A stretch of 64,000 nucleotides of DNA from assembly GCA_963837815.1 (NCBI GenBank), contig CAWIOS010000005.1, positions 172,015 to 236,014 of the forward strand. Reading direction: 5' to 3'. The translations under genes and the position numbers were made by a program. The stretch comes from Fen-1273 sp963837815 (GTDB lineage: Bacteria > Bacteroidota > Ignavibacteria > UBA10030 > UBA6906). The notes under the pieces were generated by a model that searched no databases, was not told the DNA's origin, and saw only the letters and a program-made list of their open reading frames with translations. Shown in pieces: positions 35,941 to 46,266 of this stretch. Position 1 is the first letter of the stretch; each line of letters starts with the position of its first letter.

Positions 35941-37020
35941 CTATGCGTTACTCAAGACACCTTTCACATAAGGCTGCTTGTTTTTGAGGACGAAACGCAT
36001 TCTGCTCAAGAGTTTTCTTGCTACATGGACAATGGCGGCGCTTTTGGGCATCCGTTTACAATATTCAGTGAAGGCCTTGAGTAGAGCAGGATCTTCGCGC
36101 TGGGCTATCCAGGCGCACTCGATGAGAGTGTAGCGCAGTGCTGAGTTACGTCGCGGGGTGAGGCCAGTGTCTTGTTCAGTGTCGCCACTGGATTTTTCGC
36201 CCGGGACCAATCCAACAAAGCACGCAAGACGGTCGAGATTCTTGAAGCGGTCAACCGAGACCACCTCCGTCAAGAATATCATTGCAGAGAGAATGCTGAT
36301 GCCGCAGACACTGCACAGCAGATCCACATCTGAGTGATAACGAGTCTCGTGAGCCAACAGTCGTATCCGCTTGGTCAAGTCCGCAATGGTCGTGCGGAGA
36401 GCGAGAAGCTCACCCAGCAGTGCCTTGAAAGCAATGGTACCGCTCTCCTCCTTGAAGGTGATGCTCTCAAGCCAACGAAGATACGCGCGTGACCAGTGCT
36501 GATCCGAGAGATCATCGGGCTTTTGCACACCATAAAACTGAAGGAGTGATTTGATCTGGTTCTGGGACCGTGTTTGCTTGCGCACGAAGGTCGTTCGCAT
36601 CCTGACCAATGTCCGGTCTTCCATTGCTGATCGTTCAGGCACGTAGATGGCGTGAAGTTCTCCGTTAGCCAGGGAGCGTGCCAGCTTTGCAGCATCAACC
36701 CGGTCGGTCTTGGTCCGGCGTTCCTTGTCGGTCGTCGGAACATCAGCTGGATTGATCACCATAGAATCAACCCCAAGTTCAACAAGAGCCTCGTGGATCC
36801 AGAAACCAAAATATCCGGCTTCGTACACGGAGTGGTAGACAGCTCCGGGAAAGTTCTTATGCAGGTAATGAACGAGTGCTCGGGGATCTGGCGGTTGCGC
36901 AAACTGTTTGTGGAACGCTTTCTCAAGGAACACACACGTCTTCCAGCTTCGTTTCGCGATATCAAGACCGACGTGAACATGTTGACCCGTGAACTGAACT
37001 TGTGTACATTCGGATTGCAT
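35941..37020 (-). CDS. IS110-family transposase (DEDD recombinase)
   Basis: 359 residues from ATG 37020, with GGGAGG six bases upstream. The N-terminal RuvC-like DEDD domain starts VHVGLDIAKRSWKTCVFLE, with YEAGYFGFWIHEAL, NPADVPTTDKERRTKTDRVD and AKLARSLANGELH. The C-terminal IS116/IS110/IS902 domain has LLCSVCGISILSAMIFLTEV, FKNLDRLACFVGLVPGE and RYTLIECAWIAQ. It appears full length and intact. Confidence 0.93.
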   Translation of the reverse strand: MQSECTQVQFTGQHVHVGLDIAKRSWKTCVFLEKAFHKQFAQPPDPRALVHYLHKNFPGAVYHSVYEAGYFGFWIHEALVELGVDSMVINPADVPTTDKERRTKTDRVDAAKLARSLANGELHAIYVPERSAMEDRTLVRMRTTFVRKQTRSQNQIKSLLQFYGVQKPDDLSDQHWSRAYLRWLESITFKEESGTIAFKALLGELLALRTTIADLTKRIRLLAHETRYHSDVDLLCSVCGISILSAMIFLTEVVSVDRFKNLDRLACFVGLVPGEKSSGDTEQDTGLTPRRNSALRYTLIECAWIAQREDPALLKAFTEYCKRMPKSAAIVHVARKLLSRMRFVLKNKQPYVKGVLSNA

Positions 37021-37046
37021 GGTAAGCCTCCCTTTAGATGTGGTAC

Positions 37047-37066
37047 ATTGTTGCGGACTCAACAAT
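37047..37066. promoter_or_regulatory. Perfect hairpin upstream of the IS110 transposase
   Basis: ATTGTTG, six-base loop, CAACAAT, 27 bp upstream of the transposase start. It may be part of the bridge RNA or of the circle-junction promoter region. Confidence 0.35.
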
Positions 37067-37316
37067 ATACACACTAGAGCGGGGGCTTACTTTTTAAACA
37101 TACCGACTACTGCGACAATGGGGACGGATCCAAACCGAGCGGAAGTAGGATCGGAGCGGATTTCTACTGGAATGCAGTACCTGTCGGAGACAGAAATCGA
37201 TATCTGGAATTTTTTGTGGATTTATTTTTCAGGTCCTCTTGGCGATCCCAGAATCCAGCCTATTGCTTAGACGACAAAAATGTCATATCCTCCAGAAGCA
37301 ATGCCTGGAGGTGCCA

Positions 37317-37511
37317 ATGACAGACATGAACGAGCTCCAGAAGCGCTTAGAAAGCCTGAAACGGGAATACCGAGGGATCAGGAGCATGATCGAGATGATG
37401 GAAAAAGGGACACCGAGGGAGGAGCTTCAGAAGATGCGAATGGAGAAACTGGTCCCTCTGGAGAGTGAGATCCACAAATTGGAGGATGATATCTCGAAGA
37501 CTCTTCCATGA
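37317..37511 (+). CDS. Small coiled-coil protein
   Basis: 64 residues (MTDMNELQKRLESLKREYRG...), almost entirely a heptad-bearing charged helix, ending SEIHKLEDDISKTLP. ATG 37317 follows GGAGG by five bases. No family recognised. It stands alone between the IS110 copy and a gene-free stretch, on the opposite strand to the recombination operon. Confidence 0.6.
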   Translation: MTDMNELQKRLESLKREYRGIRSMIEMMEKGTPREELQKMRMEKLVPLESEIHKLEDDISKTLP

Positions 37512-37955
37512 GACTCCATCTTCGTAGCATCGCGCGTTCCTGAGGGGTAGAGGTACTTTGACTCAATGATGGGAATCAATGTCGCGGAGAGGGGGGCGGT
37601 TGAACCAGGGTGGGGGGAAAGTGATTTCTTATTTTTTTGTTTGGGATTCGTTTTGGCCTTTATTGGGACGGCCGCAAATTGCATTTCCAGCAGAATAGGG
37701 GTAGATTCAGAGGAACCATCATAGATCAGGACGATAGTTGTAAGCACAAACTCCCGTTGTTTGACAATTGAGCCCGTTGGATGGTGATTCTCTTGCATTG
37801 ATCCCCGACCAACGGGATTGTTCTTTTCCTCGAATCTTCGCATGAAGGTCGGTCAAGACAGGATTTGAAATCAGCCTACTTCGCCAACCCGAAATAAGCA
37901 CGACGTTTGCTCATTTTGAGATTGCTGGTTTGAGCTTCTCAAGGCGAAGAGGGGC
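37512..37955. other. Intergenic region without a supportable gene
   Basis: A minus-strand open frame (37427-37843) overlaps the small coiled-coil gene and shows no family pattern or ribosome site. Nothing else is seen. Confidence 0.4.
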
Positions 37956-38642
37956 TTGCCTACGCAGGCCGATCTAAACTTAGGAACAAATGTGAATGGT
38001 TCATTAGGCGGAATTCCATTTATCGGGGAAGACGGTTTCTATCCTGAGTGGGGGCGCGGTTCGGGACGGTGGCTCTTTCAACGCACCCTGATTGTTATGG
38101 GTCGCTTACTCGGTGACATTGCCCGAATCCATGCACTTGAGGTCCCTGGTTCCAGCCAAATCATTGTCTGGTCGCCTCGTCCTCGACTCCCAGTTCTGAA
38201 TCTCCTACCATCAAGAATCCATCAAGAAAGACAAATTGCTTTGCAGGAGCTTCGTCGGTTCACGTTGGTATGCTACGGGGAGCATTGTGATTCCCCGAAA
38301 CCAGGTGGTCTAAATACCAAGGGCTTGAACCCGGGAGCAGTTATTGACGAAATCGGCCTTTATCCTGAAAATTGGCTCTTGCGTTGCCCATCATGTGGAG
38401 AATGTGTCGGACCAGACCTAGGGGTCATCGATAGAGCTTCCCTTATAGCTCGTTGGAATGTTTTGCGAAAGCCGATACTTGAGCATCCGGGTGCAGCTAA
38501 AGGGATCAAATCCGCCCAGCCAATCGGGGAGTTGGAGAACTGGATTCAAACCGCCGATCCGAGCCCGCTTGAGCTTGCATATCTCGGACAACAAATGTGG
38601 CCAGACATTGGCATTATGATGGACGCCATGAGCGCCCACTGA
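37956..38642 (+). CDS. Hypothetical protein with paired-cysteine motifs
   Basis: 228 residues, TTG start at 37956 (internal starts are possible). Two cysteine pairs, CYGEHC (about 107-112) and CPSCGECVG (about 144-150), could bind zinc. The N-terminal part has GFYPEWGRGSGRWLFQRTL. No family recognised. It lies 124 bp upstream of the Type ISP enzyme on the same strand, so it may belong to that defence unit. Confidence 0.6.
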   Translation: MPTQADLNLGTNVNGSLGGIPFIGEDGFYPEWGRGSGRWLFQRTLIVMGRLLGDIARIHALEVPGSSQIIVWSPRPRLPVLNLLPSRIHQERQIALQELRRFTLVCYGEHCDSPKPGGLNTKGLNPGAVIDEIGLYPENWLLRCPSCGECVGPDLGVIDRASLIARWNVLRKPILEHPGAAKGIKSAQPIGELENWIQTADPSPLELAYLGQQMWPDIGIMMDAMSAH

Positions 38643-38766
38643 TACGCTTGAGCACTCGGTGGATCTCTGAAAATGAACCGAAGATCCCCATCAACAGCGA
38701 TAGCCCGTTGAAATCCATGATGTTGTCCGACATCTCCGAGTTTTCGACTCCCCAAAAGTCAATGCC

Positions 38767-41700
38767 ATGAACTACGTCAAACAAACCATCCATACTGTTC
38801 TTGAGCAGTTCCGAGAGGAGGCACGGTCGAATCGTGATCTCGGCGACCGCTTTGAACGCCTCATATGTCGGTATCTCCAGCTCGACCCACTGTATTCCGA
38901 ACGGTTCTCAGACGTCTGGATGTGGAACGAGTGGCCACTGAAGGGGCGGGTAGGCGATGTAGGTATTGATATTGTCGCCCAAGAACGCTCCACTGGCGAG
39001 TATTGTGCGATTCAATGCAAATTCTATCTCCCGGACCATACGATAGCGAAGGAGGATATAGATTCATTCTTTACTGCCTCGGGGAAGACCATTTTCACCT
39101 CCTGCATGATCGTTTCGACGACTGACAGGTGGAGCAAAAATGCGGAACAAGCTCTCGCGAACCAATCCAAGCCAGTGAGTCGTCTGCGCGTGCAAGACCT
39201 TGATGCGAGCCCCGTTGACTGGGCACTCTTCAATCTGAAACGCCCACAAGATCTTGGTTTGCGCAAACGGAAGACTCCTTTTGATCATCAAAAACTTGCA
39301 CTTCAAGATGTTCTCTCGGGCTTTAAAAAGAGCGACCGAGGGAAGCTTATCATGGCTTGTGGGACGGGTAAAACGTTCGCGTCCTTGACGATTGCCGAGG
39401 CCATGTGTCCTCACGGCCACATCCTTTTTCTCGTTCCGTCACTATCCTTAATGTCGCAGAGTTTGCGCGAGTGGACCGCCGAGGCTTCTACTCCAATACA
39501 CAGCCTCGCAGTTTGTTCCGATGCTCAGATTGGCAAACGAAAGGAAAAAGGGGAAGACGACACCACAGAAATCCTCACCTACGATTTACCGTTTCCAGCA
39601 TCCACCACTGCAAAGACCATTGTTTGGCAATATCGGGCCATTAAGTCGACCGCCGAGAGGAAGAAATCCCCGCCACAAATGACAGTAGTTTTCTCGACCT
39701 ATCAATCGATCAATTCCGTTGCAGAGGCACAGGGGACAGGTCTTCCATCTTTCGACCTCATTATTTGCGATGAAGCCCATCGCACTACTGGAGTAACTTT
39801 GACCGGTGAAGACGAAAGCCAGTTCGTCAAGGTTCACGACGCTCATTTCATCAAGGGTAAGAAACGCCTCTACATGACGGGCACACCCCGTATTTACGGA
39901 GATGAGGCGAAGGTAAAAGCACAGGAAGTCCAGGCGGAAATCTGCTCAATGGACGACGAGAGCAAATTCGGCCCCGAGTTTCACCGGCTTGGTTTCGGCG
40001 AATCCGTAGCCAAAGGCCTTCTTTCCGATTATAAAGTCCTTGTCCTTGCGGTAGACGAAAAATATGTTTCCAAGACCTTTCAGAGGCTCATCGCCGACGC
40101 AAACAATGAGTTGAAACTCGAAGACGCCGTAAAGATCACCGGCTGCTGGAATGGTCTTGCTAAGCGCCTTGAGCGCGCCACGGCCACCCCTGCGGATCTT
40201 GAGGGGGACATGAAACACATGCAGCGAGCTGTCGCCTTTACCCGCTATATCCGAGATTCAAAATCCTTTGTCCAGAAATTCGGTGAAATTTTGGCTGAGT
40301 ATACTTCAAAGCATCCTGGCGAGGAAAACACCCTCAACTGTGAGGTGGAACACGTAGATGGTACGTTTGATTCCTTGAGGCGAAATGGCCTACTCGATTG
40401 GCTCAAAGCACCCGCTCCTGCGAACACTTGCCGAATCCTTTCCAACGCACGCTGCCTTTCTGAAGGCGTGGATGTGCCCGCCTTGGATGCGGTGCTGTTT
40501 CTCAATCCACGTAAATCCATCATCGATGTAGTCCAATCCGTTGGGCGAGTAATGCGCCGCTCGGAAGGGAAAAAATATGGCTATATCATTCTGCCGATTG
40601 GCATCCCGGCGGACATGTCTGCCGAGGAAGCACTGAAGGATAACGAGAAATACAAAGTTGTCTGGCAGGTCCTTCAGGCCTTAAGAGCCCACGATGATCG
40701 ATTCAATGCGACTGTAAATCAAATAGAACTTAACAAGAAGCGACCTGATGTGATTCAAGTTATTGGCGTTTCAGCTGGCGACGAAAAGGAGGGGAAGACA
40801 GAAGGGGACAGCAAGCCTTTCGTTCGAGATATCCAGGGGGCATTCGACTTCCCCCAACTTGAAGAATGGAAAGACGCCATATACGCCCGAATTGTACTCA
40901 AATGTGGCGACCGCCGCTACTGGGAGAGCTGGGCGAAGGACGTTTCCCAAATCGCCGAACGCCATACCACGCGAATCAAGGCCCTGCTTGACGGTGGCGA
41001 ATCGCAACGCAAGAAGGCCTTCGCTACCTTCCTTGGCGGGTTGCGGCAGAATATCAATCCCAGCATCACCGAGGGCGACGCGATTGAGATGTTGTCACAA
41101 CATCTGATCACGCGACCAGTCTTTGATGCACTCTTCGAGGGGTACGCGTTTACTCAGCACAATCCAGTTTCCCAAGCCATGCAGAAAATGGTCGAAACGC
41201 TTCATGACCAGTCATTGGAAAAAGAAATTGCGTTACTGGCAAGATTCTATTCCAGTGTCCGTGAACGTGCTTCCGGTATCGACAATGTGGATGGCCGCCA
41301 GCGGGTGGTCATTGAGCTTTATGACAAGTTCTTTCGCACGGCTTTCCCCAAAATGGCCGAACGACTTGGGATCGTTTATACACCGGTTGAGGTCGTGGAT
41401 TTCATAATCCACAGCGTGCACGAGACCCTCCAACACGAATTCAACTCCGGCCTCGGGGAAAAGGACGTTCACATTATCGATCCTTTCACGGGCACAGGCA
41501 CTTTCATTGTTCGCCTGCTACAAAGTGGCCTCGTTCCGCTCGAAGATCTCCAGCGCAAGTATGAGCATGAACTTCACGCCAACGAAATCGTGCTCTTGGC
41601 TTACTACATTGCCGCCATAAATATCGAGGAAACATTTCACGACCTGCGCGCGGCCGAAGTAAGCAAATTCAAGTACGACAAAACTGGGGCAAAACAATCC

Positions 41701-43689
41701 ACTGAATACATTCCTTTTGATGGGATCGTTCTTACGGATACGTTTCAACTCTCTGAGACCAAGAGCGAATTAGAAGAACTGATGTTCCCAGAGAATAATC
41801 GTAGGGTGACACTTCAGAAGCGAAGCCCGATTCGTGTAGTTATTGGAAATCCCCCCTACTCGGCTCAGCAGGAAAGTGAAGGCGACAACAATAAGAATCT
41901 AACCTATCCGAAATTGGATTTGCGGGTCGGGTCAACGTATGCCTCACGGTCTAATTCCAAGCTCGCGAAAAACCTCTACGATTCTTATGTCAGGGCCATC
42001 CGTTGGGCAAGCGACCGAATTGCTGGCAAAGGAATCGTAGCTTTTGTCACGAACAGTTCGTTCCTCGATAGCAACAATATGGATGGCCTACGAGCGTGTC
42101 TCGTTGATGAATTCACTAGCGTCTATGTATTCAACCTTCGTGGGAACGCGCGCACCCAGGGGGAGCAACGACGGATGGAGAAAGGCAACGTGTTTGGCGA
42201 AGGCAGCCGAGCCGGTATTGCTATTTCCCTCTTTGTCAAGAACCCGATCAAGTTACCTGAATGTGAACTCCGCTACTACGACATTGGTGATTATCTCTCT
42301 CGTGAAGATAAGTTGGATATCATCCGTGGCTTCCAAAGCATAAATGGAATTCAAGTCGCGAACAAATGGAGATTGATTCATCCCAATGCCAGCAACGATT
42401 GGGTAAATCAAAGAGACCCTAGTTTTGGCGAGTTCCTTCCACTCGGCGACAAGAGCGATAATCAGATCGACTCTCTGTTTTCAGTGTATTCGCTCGGGGT
42501 GGTAACAAACAGGGACGCTTGGGCCTACAATTCTTCAAGAATAGCATTGGAGGGGAACATCCGTCGATTGATTGAAGCTTACAACTTGGAGCTTCTGCGC
42601 TATCAAAAGGCTTGTCGCGGAAAGGCCCAGGGTGATCTTCCTGATATCGAGAGCATAGTTCGAACAGATCCTAAAAACATTAGCTGGACACGGTCGCTAA
42701 AGGCAGATGCGAAACGAGGGAAGGCGCTTAAGCTCGAACCGCGCTCATCTGTGCCGAGCATGTATCGCCCATTCGTCAAGCAATGGCTCTATTTTCATAG
42801 GCGATTGAATGAGATGGTCTATCAAATGCCAAAAATATTCCCGTCGGCTGAGTGTGAAAATGTTGCCATTGTTGTTTCAGGAGTTGGTGCGGTGAAGGAC
42901 TTTTCGGCATTAGTCACAGACTGTATCCCAAATCTTCACATGCACGATACTGGTCAATGCTTCCCGCTATACTTCTTTACAAAGGACGAAGCGCAAGAAG
43001 TGGAGCTAATTCCCAGCGTGGCAAAAGGGGACTTGGTAGGTGGCTACCGACGTCAGTCCGCACTGTCGGATTCCATCCTTGTTGATTTCCAGGCGGCTTA
43101 CGAGAGCAAGATTAAGGTGGAAGACATCTTTTTCTACGTCTATGGAATTCTCCATTCGCCGGAGTATCGGACTCGGTTTGCCAGTGATTTAAAGAAGATG
43201 CTACCTCGCCTTCCCTTCACTAGGGAGACTTCAGATTTTTGGCGGTTCTGCCAGGCAGGCCGCGACTTGGCCCAATGGCATCTGAACTATGAAACCGTCG
43301 ATCCTTGGCCGGTGGAAGAACATACCGGTAGCCTATCCCTCGATCCGACAAAAGATTACCTCGTGCACAAGATGACTTTTGGTAGGAGGGATCGGCAGGT
43401 GGATAAATCGACCATCCACTACAATGCGCACATCACCCTCTCCGATATCCCTCTTGAAGCTTACGAATACGTTGTGAATGGCAAGCCTGCCATCGAATGG
43501 ATTATGGAGCGTTACCAAGTGACCGTGGACAAAGACAGCGGAATTCGTAACGACCCGAACGATTGGGCACGTGAACTCAATCAACCCCGGTATATTGTTG
43601 ATCTGGTCAAGCGGATCGTTCGTGTGAGCATCGAAACGATGAAGATTGTGAACTCTCTGCCAGCATTAAATGAACGAAATGGAGAGTAG
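38767..43689 (+). CDS. Type ISP single-polypeptide restriction-modification enzyme
   Basis: 1640 residues, intact. Order: Mrr-like nuclease (D68 in VGDVGIDIVAQ, then QCK 83-85), SF2 translocase/helicase (Walker A ACGTGKT 197-203, DEAH 335-338, later SEGVDVPALD and QSVGRVMRRS), a helical coupler, an N6-adenine methyltransferase (motif I DPFTGTGTF at 905, motif IV NPPY at 1028) and a C-terminal target-recognition region. This is the LlaGI/LlaBIII plan: methylation of the host target, and cleavage after ATP-driven collision at unmodified sites. Length is typical (about 1570-1650). The AAA_13 gene follows after 165 bp. Confidence 0.93.
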   Translation: MNYVKQTIHTVLEQFREEARSNRDLGDRFERLICRYLQLDPLYSERFSDVWMWNEWPLKGRVGDVGIDIVAQERSTGEYCAIQCKFYLPDHTIAKEDIDSFFTASGKTIFTSCMIVSTTDRWSKNAEQALANQSKPVSRLRVQDLDASPVDWALFNLKRPQDLGLRKRKTPFDHQKLALQDVLSGFKKSDRGKLIMACGTGKTFASLTIAEAMCPHGHILFLVPSLSLMSQSLREWTAEASTPIHSLAVCSDAQIGKRKEKGEDDTTEILTYDLPFPASTTAKTIVWQYRAIKSTAERKKSPPQMTVVFSTYQSINSVAEAQGTGLPSFDLIICDEAHRTTGVTLTGEDESQFVKVHDAHFIKGKKRLYMTGTPRIYGDEAKVKAQEVQAEICSMDDESKFGPEFHRLGFGESVAKGLLSDYKVLVLAVDEKYVSKTFQRLIADANNELKLEDAVKITGCWNGLAKRLERATATPADLEGDMKHMQRAVAFTRYIRDSKSFVQKFGEILAEYTSKHPGEENTLNCEVEHVDGTFDSLRRNGLLDWLKAPAPANTCRILSNARCLSEGVDVPALDAVLFLNPRKSIIDVVQSVGRVMRRSEGKKYGYIILPIGIPADMSAEEALKDNEKYKVVWQVLQALRAHDDRFNATVNQIELNKKRPDVIQVIGVSAGDEKEGKTEGDSKPFVRDIQGAFDFPQLEEWKDAIYARIVLKCGDRRYWESWAKDVSQIAERHTTRIKALLDGGESQRKKAFATFLGGLRQNINPSITEGDAIEMLSQHLITRPVFDALFEGYAFTQHNPVSQAMQKMVETLHDQSLEKEIALLARFYSSVRERASGIDNVDGRQRVVIELYDKFFRTAFPKMAERLGIVYTPVEVVDFIIHSVHETLQHEFNSGLGEKDVHIIDPFTGTGTFIVRLLQSGLVPLEDLQRKYEHELHANEIVLLAYYIAAINIEETFHDLRAAEVSKFKYDKTGAKQSTEYIPFDGIVLTDTFQLSETKSELEELMFPENNRRVTLQKRSPIRVVIGNPPYSAQQESEGDNNKNLTYPKLDLRVGSTYASRSNSKLAKNLYDSYVRAIRWASDRIAGKGIVAFVTNSSFLDSNNMDGLRACLVDEFTSVYVFNLRGNARTQGEQRRMEKGNVFGEGSRAGIAISLFVKNPIKLPECELRYYDIGDYLSREDKLDIIRGFQSINGIQVANKWRLIHPNASNDWVNQRDPSFGEFLPLGDKSDNQIDSLFSVYSLGVVTNRDAWAYNSSRIALEGNIRRLIEAYNLELLRYQKACRGKAQGDLPDIESIVRTDPKNISWTRSLKADAKRGKALKLEPRSSVPSMYRPFVKQWLYFHRRLNEMVYQMPKIFPSAECENVAIVVSGVGAVKDFSALVTDCIPNLHMHDTGQCFPLYFFTKDEAQEVELIPSVAKGDLVGGYRRQSALSDSILVDFQAAYESKIKVEDIFFYVYGILHSPEYRTRFASDLKKMLPRLPFTRETSDFWRFCQAGRDLAQWHLNYETVDPWPVEEHTGSLSLDPTKDYLVHKMTFGRRDRQVDKSTIHYNAHITLSDIPLEAYEYVVNGKPAIEWIMERYQVTVDKDSGIRNDPNDWARELNQPRYIVDLVKRIVRVSIETMKIVNSLPALNERNGE

Positions 43690-43854
43690 CACCTCGCAAT
43701 TTATAATGAAGTGCAATCATAACCTCCAATCAGCGGGTTGCGGGGATCTATAGGTGCATGAATAAGTTACATTTGACCATCATCGTCTCAAGGCTCAATG
43801 CAATCGGGGTCGACAAAATCACGTCGCTGAACCTTGGCCTTCATTAGACCTCCT

Positions 43855-46194
43855 ATGATCAGACGAATAAACTCCATTAGAGCACTTGGGCAATTTGTAG
43901 AATTACATTCTGGAAATGGGACGGAGGGGGATTTTGGCCGGCTCAATGTAATCTACGCGCTTAACTCGGCAGGCAAGAGTACGATTGCAGATGTGTTTCG
44001 CGCTTTTGGATCTGGGAGGGCCGATTACCTCAACGGCCGAGCTCAAATTGGTGCAGCGGTCCCGATACATGCAGAGTTGTTACTCGATGGACGACCGAAT
44101 TGTAGGCAGCTTTTCGCAAATGAACTTTTTACCTCTGATCCGGATGGCGTGGCATTCCCCAAAGTATGGGTTTACGATGAAAGATTCGTTTTGGAGAATG
44201 TTTTTGTTGGGTTCCAAATAGGACCCGAACAACGTAGGGCCCTATACTCGGTGGTCATTGGCGAGCATGGCATTGACCTAAATCGTCGAGTTGATGAGGC
44301 CGAGGCCGCCTTGGCTTTCGCTACAAACGAACTCCGTCAGGCAGAGTCGGCATTAGATGCACTAGTCCCTCGCGGGATGACTCGACTAGAGTTTTTGGGT
44401 CTTCCCTTTAACGACAATATTGTGAATGACATTGCTGAGGCAGAGGGGCAACTGCATGCTGCATCTCGCATTCAAGAAAGCTCTGATGCCGTAAGACGTA
44501 GGCCTCCCCTCCGTGCTCTAGGAATTCCGCAGATTCCTGACCGCATTATACCGCTGCTGAGCTCCACCTTGGATCCCGCTTCTCTCGCAGCTGAAGAAAT
44601 GATCCTCCGTCATCTGAGAGATCACACCGCGGGCTTGACACTTGACTGGGTCCAGAACGGCATCAACGGACAAACGGATGGGATCTGCCCATATTGCTCC
44701 CAGAATGTCAATGGCAATCCGTTGGTTGCCGCCTATCAGACCTTTTTCGCTGGAACCCTTCAACGCCAACAGCGTGAGCTTCAGGCTATTGAAGAGGAGT
44801 ACAATGGAACTTTTGGCGGTCAAGCTCAAAATGACACTCGTTCAACTGTTGTCGCACACAGGACGGAACAGGAATGGTGGAACGCAAGTATCGGATTCAG
44901 ATTCGCGCTGCCAGAGTCGTTTAGGGTTGAAGATGCGATTGCTGCGATGGAACGCACTCGCCTTGCATTGGAGACGGCGTTTCGGAGGAAGCGTGAAAAC
45001 CCTGGCGCGCAGATCGATTTCACATATGACGAGAGGACATCGCTGGATATTTGGCGCCTGACGTCAGAAGCGATTCAGCTTTATAATCAGGGGCTTCTCG
45101 CTATTAACGGTGAGATTCTGACGCGACAGGAACACGTGCAGGAGATTGATGTGGCAGGTTTGCGCCAGAGAGTTGAACGCCTACATCTTCTGAGGTCGCG
45201 GCAAGAGGACCGTGTTATTGAGGCCGGGCGTCGACTTGAGTTAGCCGGTGCGCTACATAGAGAAAGAGAGAGAGAAAAGCGAGTAGCGAATGCCGCACTT
45301 AGAGAAGAATCAGACCGGATTCTCACCGAATATGGTCAACGGATAAATGCAATTCTAGAGAGATTTGGCTTGAATTTTCGAATTGTCCAGCCGAGAGTCC
45401 TATTCCATGGGGGCGAACCATCGACAGACATTGGGATCGGCCTCTCTGGAGTCACCATATCCACATCTGGTGAGGAGCTTAGGACCCCATCGGTACGTTC
45501 CATGGCAAACACTTTGAGTGGGGGCGACCGGAGTGCACTTGCCATTGCGTTCTTCTTGGCCATGCTCGAATCAGATCAAAGAAGAGAAGATTCTATAGTT
45601 GTCTTCGATGATCCTTTCCATGGTCAGGACAGAGGTCGTCGGCGTCGCACTATTGAATACATCGAAGGTGTAGCCCGAGTATCCCCGCAGTGTTTTGTCT
45701 TATCTCATGACTTAGATTTCGCTCTCGATATTTCAAGACTGAACGTGGATTCGGTCCGCACTTTTCATCTGACTGGCCAGGGAGGGCGTGCGGTGATCGA
45801 GCGAGCGAACTTTCCGACGCTCGCGCGAAATTCATACGTACAAGACTATCAACTGCTGCTACGATTCTCCGAAGAACCTAACTTCAGGGGTCAGGTTCGC
45901 CTCAAAGATGTTGTCAGATGTTTACGGCCAACGCTCGAATCCTACATGCGATACAAATTCCCTCAATCATGGGAAGAGTCCGAATGGCTTGGGGACATGA
46001 TACGAAAGATCCGCGATGCTCGACCAGGATCCGTATTGGCAAATGCAAAACGACTTCTCGAAACTATCGATCACATTAATGGTTTCAGTTGTCAGTTCTA
46101 CCATGGAGCTGTTGAAATCGAACCTGCGCCCGCGTTAGACCCTGGTGAACTGCTGACCTATGTGAAGGATACCTTGGGCGTGGTTTGGGGGTGA
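43855..46194 (+). CDS. AAA_13 (RloC/PrrC-like) ATPase with CxxC hook
   Basis: 779 residues from ATG 43855 (a TTG at 43834 is also open). MIRRINSIRALGQF is the usual start of this SMC/Rad50-like family. The P-loop reads ALNSAGKST, with alanine where the first glycine is expected. Coiled coils flank CPYC at about residue 278, a zinc-hook-like turn. The signature NTLSGGDRSALAIAFFLA and Walker B IVVFDDPFHGQD are intact, as is LSHDLDF. The end (LRPTLESYMRYKFPQSW...) is the AAA_13 type, without an obvious RloC anticodon-nuclease triad. It is probably a partner or safeguard of the adjacent restriction system. Confidence 0.82.
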   Translation: MIRRINSIRALGQFVELHSGNGTEGDFGRLNVIYALNSAGKSTIADVFRAFGSGRADYLNGRAQIGAAVPIHAELLLDGRPNCRQLFANELFTSDPDGVAFPKVWVYDERFVLENVFVGFQIGPEQRRALYSVVIGEHGIDLNRRVDEAEAALAFATNELRQAESALDALVPRGMTRLEFLGLPFNDNIVNDIAEAEGQLHAASRIQESSDAVRRRPPLRALGIPQIPDRIIPLLSSTLDPASLAAEEMILRHLRDHTAGLTLDWVQNGINGQTDGICPYCSQNVNGNPLVAAYQTFFAGTLQRQQRELQAIEEEYNGTFGGQAQNDTRSTVVAHRTEQEWWNASIGFRFALPESFRVEDAIAAMERTRLALETAFRRKRENPGAQIDFTYDERTSLDIWRLTSEAIQLYNQGLLAINGEILTRQEHVQEIDVAGLRQRVERLHLLRSRQEDRVIEAGRRLELAGALHREREREKRVANAALREESDRILTEYGQRINAILERFGLNFRIVQPRVLFHGGEPSTDIGIGLSGVTISTSGEELRTPSVRSMANTLSGGDRSALAIAFFLAMLESDQRREDSIVVFDDPFHGQDRGRRRRTIEYIEGVARVSPQCFVLSHDLDFALDISRLNVDSVRTFHLTGQGGRAVIERANFPTLARNSYVQDYQLLLRFSEEPNFRGQVRLKDVVRCLRPTLESYMRYKFPQSWEESEWLGDMIRKIRDARPGSVLANAKRLLETIDHINGFSCQFYHGAVEIEPAPALDPGELLTYVKDTLGVVWG

Positions 46195-46266
46195 CGAAAT
46201 TGCTGATTTTGGATCCTCGAACCGTTGTACAAGCCGCTGTTGATCTTTGATGAGGAATGTTTCGTT

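Larger units (their letters stand above)
35547..37316 (-). mobile_element. IS110-family insertion sequence (ends uncertain)
   Basis: The transposase fills 35941-37020. IS110 elements lack clear terminal inverted repeats, so the ends cannot be set by eye; they must lie in the gene-free flanks 35547-35940 and 37021-37316. The noncoding flank upstream of the transposase start is where IS110-group elements encode their bridge RNA. It holds a perfect hairpin ATTGTTG/CAACAAT at 37047-37066. Confidence 0.55.

Noticed and set aside
37427..37843. Minus-strand open frame of 138 codons
   Set aside because: Overlaps the small coiled-coil gene that has a good ribosome site, and shows no recognisable domain.
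43855..46194. Calling the AAA_13 gene RloC
   Set aside because: The ATPase and CxxC hook fit, but I could not find the anticodon-nuclease catalytic residues in the C-terminal part.
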